This document shows positions 57,401 to 64,000 of a stretch of DNA of 64,000 bases, piece by piece. The notes under the pieces are model-generated. The model searched no databases. It was not told where the DNA came from and saw only the letters and a program-made list of their open reading frames with translations. Every line of letters begins with the position of its first letter. The first letter of the stretch is position 1. Location: NCBI RefSeq assembly GCF_037975245.1, contig NC_092580.1, positions 20,696,501 through 20,760,500 of the forward strand. Direction: 5' to 3'. This stretch comes from Apostichopus japonicus (taxonomy: Eukaryota; Echinodermata; Holothuroidea; Aspidochirotida; Stichopodidae). Both the position numbers and the translations under genes were made by a program.

Positions 57401-59413
57401 GTTTGGTAATGAAGAAAAAAATTGGTAACAGAGTCTTCCAGTGTGAGTTACAATAAAAAATAAAAAAACAATTGAATGTTTAGCACTTTACAAAACTCAG
57501 ATATAAATCACTTGAACATCAGTTCGTATGATTAGATTGTGTATGGTTCTGAATGCCATTTTACTTCTTTTTTTAGATGGGTGTGGATATGATTGGACCC
57601 CTTCCAGAGACCATCAATGGAAATAAGTACATCATATTAACCCTATGTGACTATTTTTCAAAATGGCCAGAGGCTGTTGCTGTACAGAAACAAAACAGCA
57701 AAAACTGTTGCAAACTTTCTGTTTGAAACCATGGCCAGGTAAATATCCATCTACTTTTGTTTCTACTTTACATGGAATTAGTTATGCAGACCTGCATTTG
57801 CACTGTTTTAACTGTGACCCAGAAAGCGGCCAAATGGTTACAGGAATTTATAGAAGTTGTTTCTTAAGTTAATGTCAATGAAATGTTAGTGGGATATGGT
57901 CAGTGCTTTTAACTTACTTTTGTTTTTAAATCAGTGCTGAAATGATTTCCTGATTAAACCATGTAGCCATTCTGCAGATGCCAGTAGTTCATTACATTAC
58001 TCGTAATCAATACTTTAACAATAGTTATTTAAATGTTTCCATTTATTTAGATTTGGGTGCATGGAAATTGTCATCTCAGACCAGAGAGGAGAATTTTTTA
58101 ATGCTCTGAACAAGTCCCTGTTTGACATGATAGGGGTAGACCACAGAGAATCCTCTAGCTACCACCCACAGACCAATGGGCTTGATGAAAGATTCAACCA
58201 AACTCTGCAAAGGTCACTCATCAAGGTTGAGATGAAATGCTGTCTTCAATTCTCATGGGGTACCATACAGCCAAACATGGTTCAATAGGTCTTTCACCTT
58301 TTGCTGTGATGTTTGGAAGGTTTGTAATAATTTAAACCTGCCATTGCTGAATAGATATTTACATTTGCTAAGGCCATATACAGAGAAAAAGCAATCAGGG
58401 ATAAGAGAGTTTGGACAAATCTTGCATAGCTACACCAGTCCTCTGTACGATAAAATCTAATTTGACACATCCCAGGTCCTGGGAAAAAACGCTAAATAGA
58501 GGACCATCAATAACCCAATTTAAGTTATAATATCTAAACAAATAAATATTAACCCTGTATATGGTACACTCTGCAGCAAGTACAAAATATGAACATTCAT
58601 TAAACTGTAAATACATGCCCATTAAATTCAAAAGATACATGCAATTAATGCCACTGACATTGGTTTTGTTTTTCATATACTATATATTTATCATAATTGA
58701 CTGGTATGCAAGTTGGACCTATAACAGCACAGAATATATATAAGGGTTTTATATTTGTGCTGGTTTGAGTATGTGATGTGACTCAAATATCTGGTTCAAT
58801 GGTCTTAATAGTGAAAATAAAATATATAAAAATTTATTTATTCTTCAGTCAACAAAGTGTTGTGAATAATTGAATGTTAATTTATCTTCATATATCCAGA
58901 GAGCCATTGCGACCAGTCGTCATGGAAGACTCCATTGTCCAACCAGAAGCTCCTACTACAGACTGCAGCGATGCACAGCGGGAGAGGGTTTTTCAACTCA
59001 TGTCACAGTCGCGGGACATAATCAAAGGTGTTGTGAAAGAAAATATTGGCAAAGCCCAAGAACGGCAAAAAAAGAATTTGGATAATAGGCACCAAAAAAG
59101 GTAATTATATAATGCTATGTTGTACATTGAAGTTGTAATTAAATGAATGGCAACATATGCATTGTATTATGATGTTTACGTATATCTGCTGGATTTTATT
59201 TTATTCAGAGCTTCGAAGTTGGTGCCAGTGTTCTGGTACGGAATGCTAGAAAGGATGCCCGAAGAGGAGGGAAGCTCGAGAACTCTTGGCTAATTGGGCC
59301 GTATGAAGTGAAGGCTGTGAATGAGAAAGTACTGTACACACTTATTAACAGTATCACAGGCATTCCTCAGAAGAAGAAATTCAATTCAATTTTACTTAAA
59401 GAATTTTGCACAA
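54415..59413 (+). pseudogene. decayed intron-containing integrase-derived gene (gypsy/Ginger/GIN1-type)
   Basis: Five recognisable exons: 54,415-54,644, 57,577-57,738, 58,051-58,319, 58,900-59,100, 59,211-59,413. The N-terminal part (YLSSGLYPEKS, then IRGRSKSFRL) is the conserved start of these proteins. The DDE core has MGVDMIGPLP (Asp), ISDQRGEF (Asp) and HPQTNGLDERFNQTL (Glu). A C-terminal SH3-like part (FEVGASVLVRNARK; GKLENSWLIGPYEV) follows. Splice phases agree across three introns (MFGR|EPLRPVV). Breaks: in-frame TAG at 54,448, a frameshift near 57,690, and a frameshift or short deletion near 58,235. The zinc-binding HHCC exon was not found. No RT, protease or LTR is present, so this is a relic of a host or Ginger-type gene, not a gypsy copy. 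Confidence 0.75.
54645..57576. other. long intron or gap in the integrase-derived locus
   Basis: Expected to contain the HHCC zinc-finger exon, but no C/H pattern with proper splice sites was seen. The segment is AT-rich. A CCTA/TAGG-rich patch lies at 54,890-54,930 and a poly-C run at 57,222-57,231. Confidence 0.4.
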
Positions 59414-60305
59414 GTAAGATTTCTTTGCAGTTTTTTTTTTGGAGGGGGGGGGGTGGGGGGAGGAGGAGGATTGGCATGATTCCTCCAGAATTTCCTTAAA
59501 AATAATCAGCAACTTAATCAGTTCTGAGTATTTGCTGGCTTATGTGAGGGTAAAGTGCTGTAGCTGTCTTCACACAATAAATCAGTTTCGACTTAATGGC
59601 CTAACAAATTAACCATTATTGCCAACAATAATAAAGACGGGAATAAGTTAATTAGAAGAAAACTTCAGTTTCCTGACAATTGTTTTCAGAAATTAAATTT
59701 CATTTGTTTTAGTTTTGAGAAGATAATTTTATGTGATGTCAGTTTGAAACTCTGCAATTTAATGTTCAACTTCTGAAGAGCAGCTTTCCTGGCTTTGATA
59801 ATAATCGTAACCTATTCATTCATGCTGGCGTGTGTGTGCGTGTCTTTGTACCGCCCACATTGTAAAAATCGAAGCTTAGATTGATCCCATAGTTTGTGCA
59901 AAAGAGTACATTGTTGAGTACAAGAAGCGTATTGTATTGTTTGAGGTCAAAGGTCATTCGGGTCAAATTGTGAAACCTTGTAAACATGGTATCTTAAAGG
60001 CGATATCGCTCGTAGACTTTTTTTTGAGGGCGCTGGCATTATCGAGGTTTCAGCGAGGTTTAATGGGACCCCTATTAATCACGTGATCCGATGGCAAATT
60101 TAGATCAGTGAATAGCACAGGCAAGCGTATGCGCAACAAGTCCGTACCCATGCACACATACTGTTATAACACAGCATTTCAGTTTACTGTACTGTTTACC
60201 GCATAGGACTTTCGTCCTCGATAGTTTGTTGTTTGTGTGCCTTTTGAGTAAAGAATACTGTACGATTTTCGTCCAAATACATTCGATTAGAGTATTGTGA
60301 CAATC
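59414..60305. other. gene-free stretch
   Basis: After exon-like sequence ends at 59,413, a T-run and a G-rich run (59,430-59,472) follow. No further integrase exon was recognised. GAGGTCAAAGGTCA near 59,943 is a direct repeat AGGTCAAAGGTCA, a DR1-type nuclear-receptor half-site pair, possibly by chance. Confidence 0.4.
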
Positions 60306-62866
60306 ATGGAGAAAGGATCAGGGCAAGGAGAATCGGGTGAAATAAAACGACCTTATCCTGGTACGAGCTTAGGCCTAGGCTAGGTTTAACTGGAGGAAGG
60401 CCTTTGTTGCATGGACCTGACAAAAACAGCAGTGCAAAGGAACAACAGCGACGAAGAGATGCCACGAAGATCTATCTTCTACGTTCCTACGTAAGCTGGC
60501 AAATGGAGAAAGAACTCTACAAACATGTCCATGATTTGACTTCTGTGAGCAACGTATATTTCGCAGGACATTTGCTTCAGGATCACACAAAAAGGTAATG
60601 ATTTGCTAAGCTAGGCTAAAACTGTATAGGGTAGTTGTCCTAGGTTACATGTATAGCCTATCAGTATTGCGAAGTACAGAATACTGTGAAGTTCGGACAC
60701 CCTAAGAAATACACGATTTCACCATGATAACCTACAAGCAAAAGCCAATATCACTAAACACTACGAAGCTACAGTTATTTCCTCTCCAAAATGACCTGTG
60801 TGCAAGTATGTACGTATATATTTGTCAATAAAATGAAGATATAGGAGTTTTGGGGTATTTTAAGGCTTAGGTGTTCGAACTTCGCAGTGTCTAGTATGCT
60901 ATTGTATTTGTAACATACATGATTTGATATGCCTAGGCTATGTAACTAGGCCTATCGTTCATTATTTTTCCAATGGGCCTAGCGTATGCTAACCTTATCA
61001 TACTTCTCCTAGCACAAAATAGCAGTAAGTTGTATTACTGAGTCAGCATCATCACTGTTTGTGAATGCTTGTCATGAAGATACTGTATACAGTTAAAAAT
61101 GAAAGTATCCTTTCTAAAGAAGACTGACTCATATTTATGCAATGGAAAGCTGGGCCTTCTCATCACCAAAACCTAAACTGTTTTTGCCTCAACAAATTGA
61201 TGGAAATATATTTTCTAACCACTAGGCCTAGGTGATCTGTTCATCCCCACCCCCCTCCAGGTTCTAAATTGTTATCAGCTGTGCTTGTTTGAAGAAGATA
61301 TTCTTGTGAATGAGCATTTGAAAAAAAAGAAAGAAGTTTGAAGCCTCATCTTTGCCCAGTCATAATTAACTAGGCATATATAGAACTAAGGCCTATAGTA
61401 ATAAGTATCTGAATTTAGTGTTCAAAGTAACTGCATCCCCTAATTTTGTAATATGCACCAGTGAGGAAGGCCTACTGTGCTGTACAAGTACAACCACATG
61501 GACCTGCAGTTTTTCCTATAAAGATAATGCATCTACATAAATACTGTAGAATCACTCCTAACTGATTCCTAACTGATTTTCTAAGGTCAGCCACAGCCAG
61601 CATATACGCAATCAAGTTTTAATGGTTCATTTGGGCAACGTGGTGTATATGTTATCTACTGACTCAATCATGTGTACATTTCTGCATTTGGGATTTTTGA
61701 AGGAACCCAACTGCTATGCAAGAACTAAGGTAAATTAGCCTCACAAATTGAGGGAACATATTAGGACATATAGCTACACCTATATAAACCTTTATATTGC
61801 CATGCCTGGATGTAAGAAAGTACCAGTTTTTTTGTGTAGGCCTGATGCTATAATGTTGTGATAAGTTATCATATTTTTATATATGGGTCCATCCATGCCA
61901 AATCAACAGTGGCCTTCACGCCCACCCTCTCAGAATTGCCTGAAATTGATATGGTGTCTTGCAATATGTCTCAAAGGATGAAATTGGGCAAAAAAAATTG
62001 GAAAACTTTTTGGTTGCTAGGATACGGCCCCGTCTAGCAACCAAATCCAGATTGCATTTTAAGAGCCCTAAATGATGTGATGTTTAGTGTTCAAAAATTA
62101 TAATCTATTAAATTTGGTGACGGTAACTATCTCTTGTGGAGAGTAATCTAGCGTTATTTTTGGTAGTCTGAAAACTAGCTATGCATGTAAACAGGAATTT
62201 TTCACAATGGTGGGCTTATGTCATGGAGTAAGCTAGCATCTCAATTCTCACTCATGAAACCAACTGCTCACATAAACAGGAAGTTTACACAGTAGGTAAA
62301 TAATGAGTGTACATCAAACTTTGATCAAAAGACTGGACATCTTTTAGTGATATGAAACCAATCAGTTCACTTAGACAGGAAGTTTACATAGTAAATTGTA
62401 CATTGACATGTGAGCTCAGGTTGTTGAGCAAGCAGTTGGGCAACACAAAATTATCCTCACAATTTTCTTGAAAGGTACCACGGTTTTAGGATATGTTGAA
62501 GAAGAGTATGAAAGAATATATCATCCTTATCTGGGTTTAAATCATTGTGGGTTAACAATATGTTATTATTGAAATCTGCCAAAGTGTTTGTTTGTTACTT
62601 TTCTCTTTCATATTTTTTCTTGGGTAGGTATGATAAAAACATGTTTGTTTGTAATGATTTGGTCATTACCAGATTCATTACGCATACAATTAAGCTTGGG
62701 GTGTACAGCAAAATTACTATTTCAGTTATATGATTTACGGACATTTTTTTTGTTTCATTGTATAGGTTTCAAATGCATCTTTTCCGGAAAGATGCTGAAA
62801 GTCAAACAGAGGCATTCTCAGCAGCTGTCACCACAGAAAGATCAGTTGACACTCAGAAAGGAGAAG
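60306..62866 (+). CDS. 5' exons of an unrecognised gene (partial)
   Basis: The ATG at 60,306 opens MEKGSGQGESGEIKRPYPG. A frame two bases over continues to 60,594 with EQQRRRDATKIYLLRSYVSW and VYFAGHLLQDHTK, ending AAAAG|GTAATG in phase 2. A second exon 62,766-62,866 (TATAG| ... GGAGAAG|GTAAAT) fits that phase and reads FQMHLFRKDAESQTEAF. The two frames of exon 1 join if bases 60,361-60,383 are left out, a 23-base GT...AG segment too short for a normal intron. The basic first exon with an aromatic/Leu pattern looks like a small helical domain. No family name is offered. Later exons would lie beyond 62,866. Confidence 0.5.
60661..60897. mobile_element. MITE-like TIR element, copy 3 of 3
   Basis: Left end ATACTGTGAAGTTCGGACACC, preceded by a degenerate extra TIR (ATTGCGAAGTACAG). 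Right end GTGTTCGAACTTCGCAGTGT. The ends pair over about 24 bases. The interior matches the copies at 4.8 and 52.7 kb. It lies in the first intron of the gene starting at 60,306. Confidence 0.8.
60900..62765. other. intron of the 60.3 kb gene
   Basis: AT-rich. Several TAGGCCTA-like strings occur before 61,230. No further exon was recognised. Confidence 0.4.
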
Positions 62867-63309
62867 GTAAATTTATATGTTTATCCTTGCATGAATAACA
62901 GACTGGAAGAGCGTGCTAATCTTATATCTGATCTGATGTGATCAGAAAAATAATACAATTTCAATCTCATGAAATTCCTAAAGAAAAGAAAAGAATGGTA
63001 GCATATTGCTCATCCACTAAAAAGCGTACATATGTATGAGAATTTATATAAAAGTCAGTGGGCCTGATATTATGAGGATCTTCTTTAGAGGCAAACTTAC
63101 TAGTAACAGGAAATTCAAGAGACACAATAGAGCCTGGAACAGAGAGGACATGGTGAACACAAAGAAAGAAGTTAATGGTGTATTGAACAAAAGGAGTCAG
63201 TGAAAGCAGAGGTATTTAGATAAACTGTGGAGTACAAAGCGAGGATTAAGAAAGGAGAGAGGGGGAATGAACTATGGCAGAATACAGAGATGGAGCAGGA
63301 TTAAGTTAG
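62867..63309. other. presumed intron continuing to the right
   Basis: Purine-rich non-coding sequence. No exon seen. Confidence 0.4.
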
Positions 63310-64000
63310 CATAGGCGTAGGAGCCTCATTTGATTTGTGGGGGGCTGAAACGACTTGCCCGAAAAATATAACCGAAATTTCCGCGCGCGATCAACATGTT
63401 GTTGTGCATATCATATAGGCATTCATCGGTTATTACATCACATGCCAATAACATACAATCATTTTGTGTCTTATTAGCCTTCCATATTGGTTAAAAATTA
63501 TTGGGGAATCTGTAAAACAAAAATGATCATAACAATATAAGTTTAAACATTGAAAAACACATTGCAAAATATTCTTCTTGCAGTAGGTGCCCGAAAAAAT
63601 CTCAACTTATTGCCGAATTTTCACCAAAAAAAGTGAAAAACACATTGCAAATTATTCTTCTTTCAGTAGGTGCCCGAAAAATTCTCAGCATATTGCCCGA
63701 ATTTTTACCAAAAAATGTGGAAAACACACTGCAAATTATTCTTTTTTCCGTAGGTGCCTGAAAAATTCTCAGCATATTGCCCAAATTTTCACCAAAAAGT
63801 GTGAAAAACACACTGCAAATTATTCTTTTTTTAAGTAGGTGCCCGAAAAATTCTCAGCATATTGCCCGAATTTTCACCGCACATTGCAAATTATTCTTCT
63901 TTCAGTAGGTGCCCAAAAAATTCTCAGCATTTTGCCCGAATTTTCACCAAAAAATGTGAAAAACACACTGAAAATTATCCTTTTTCAGTAGGTGCCCGAA
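63310..64000. mobile_element. hAT-like element of the 6.6 kb family, cut by the window edge
   Basis: Starts CATAGGCGTAGGAGCC, inverted relative to the 6.6 kb copy, followed by GACTTGCCCGAAAAATATAA, CGCGCGCGATC and CATATAGGCATTCATCGG, all shared. It lacks the long internal inverted repeat. From 63,583 six units of GTAGGTGCCCGAAAAATTCT occur at 63,583, 63,666, 63,750, 63,835, 63,905 and 63,989 (period 83-85, one short unit of 70). The right terminus is outside the window. Confidence 0.82.

Noticed and set aside
57577-59413. Ordinary gypsy LTR retrotransposon
   Set aside because: Integrase exons are split by GT-AG introns with matched phases and no LTR, protease or reverse transcriptase lies nearby.

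Overview
This is eukaryotic, AT-rich, intron-rich DNA. It carries a multi-exon CARD-CARD-helicase-RD immune receptor, a heparan-sulfate-type sulfotransferase, a DIRS-type tyrosine-recombinase retrotransposon and many short hAT-like elements. Together with clusters of the palindrome TAGGCCTA, this suggests a marine invertebrate deuterostome, most likely an echinoderm. The species is an inference and cannot be fixed from the sequence.

Layout. 0-5 kb holds minus-strand exons of an unrecognised gene, including a first coding exon with an N-myristoylation-type start (4106-4522) and a partly duplicated internal exon (759-866). 5-15 kb has no recognisable host gene. It holds a complete 1.5 kb non-autonomous hAT-like element with an 8-bp target duplication (6602-8103) and a nest of related fragments (12.6-14.4 kb). 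15,445-20,844 is an apparently complete 5.4 kb DIRS element: gag, RT/RNase H/methyltransferase-like ORF, tyrosine recombinase, inverted terminal repeats and an internal complementary region. Its gag and pol frames appear to be linked by a -1 frameshift site of the T TTT TTA type. 20.8-28 kb is gene-poor. 28,211-29,521 is an intronless, membrane-anchored sulfotransferase.

33,602-49,755 is a complete RIG-I-like receptor gene. I could join 15 exons with consistent phases into a 992-codon frame: two CARDs, DECH helicase, Hel2 and a zinc-binding regulatory domain. Two kappaB-like sites lie about 150 bp upstream of its ATG. Its introns hold four TIR elements with target duplications, two minisatellites and a long (TA)n tract beside the last acceptor.

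49.8-64 kb holds three RFX X-box palindromes, a decayed intron-containing integrase-derived gene (54.4-59.4 kb), the 5' exons of a further unrecognised gene (60.3-62.9 kb), two copies of a short TIR element seen also at 4.8 kb, and at the right edge a second large copy of the 6.6 kb element with its own 84-bp minisatellite.

The host genes are unrelated neighbours, not an operon. The most informative loci are the immune receptor with its promoter and the DIRS element.
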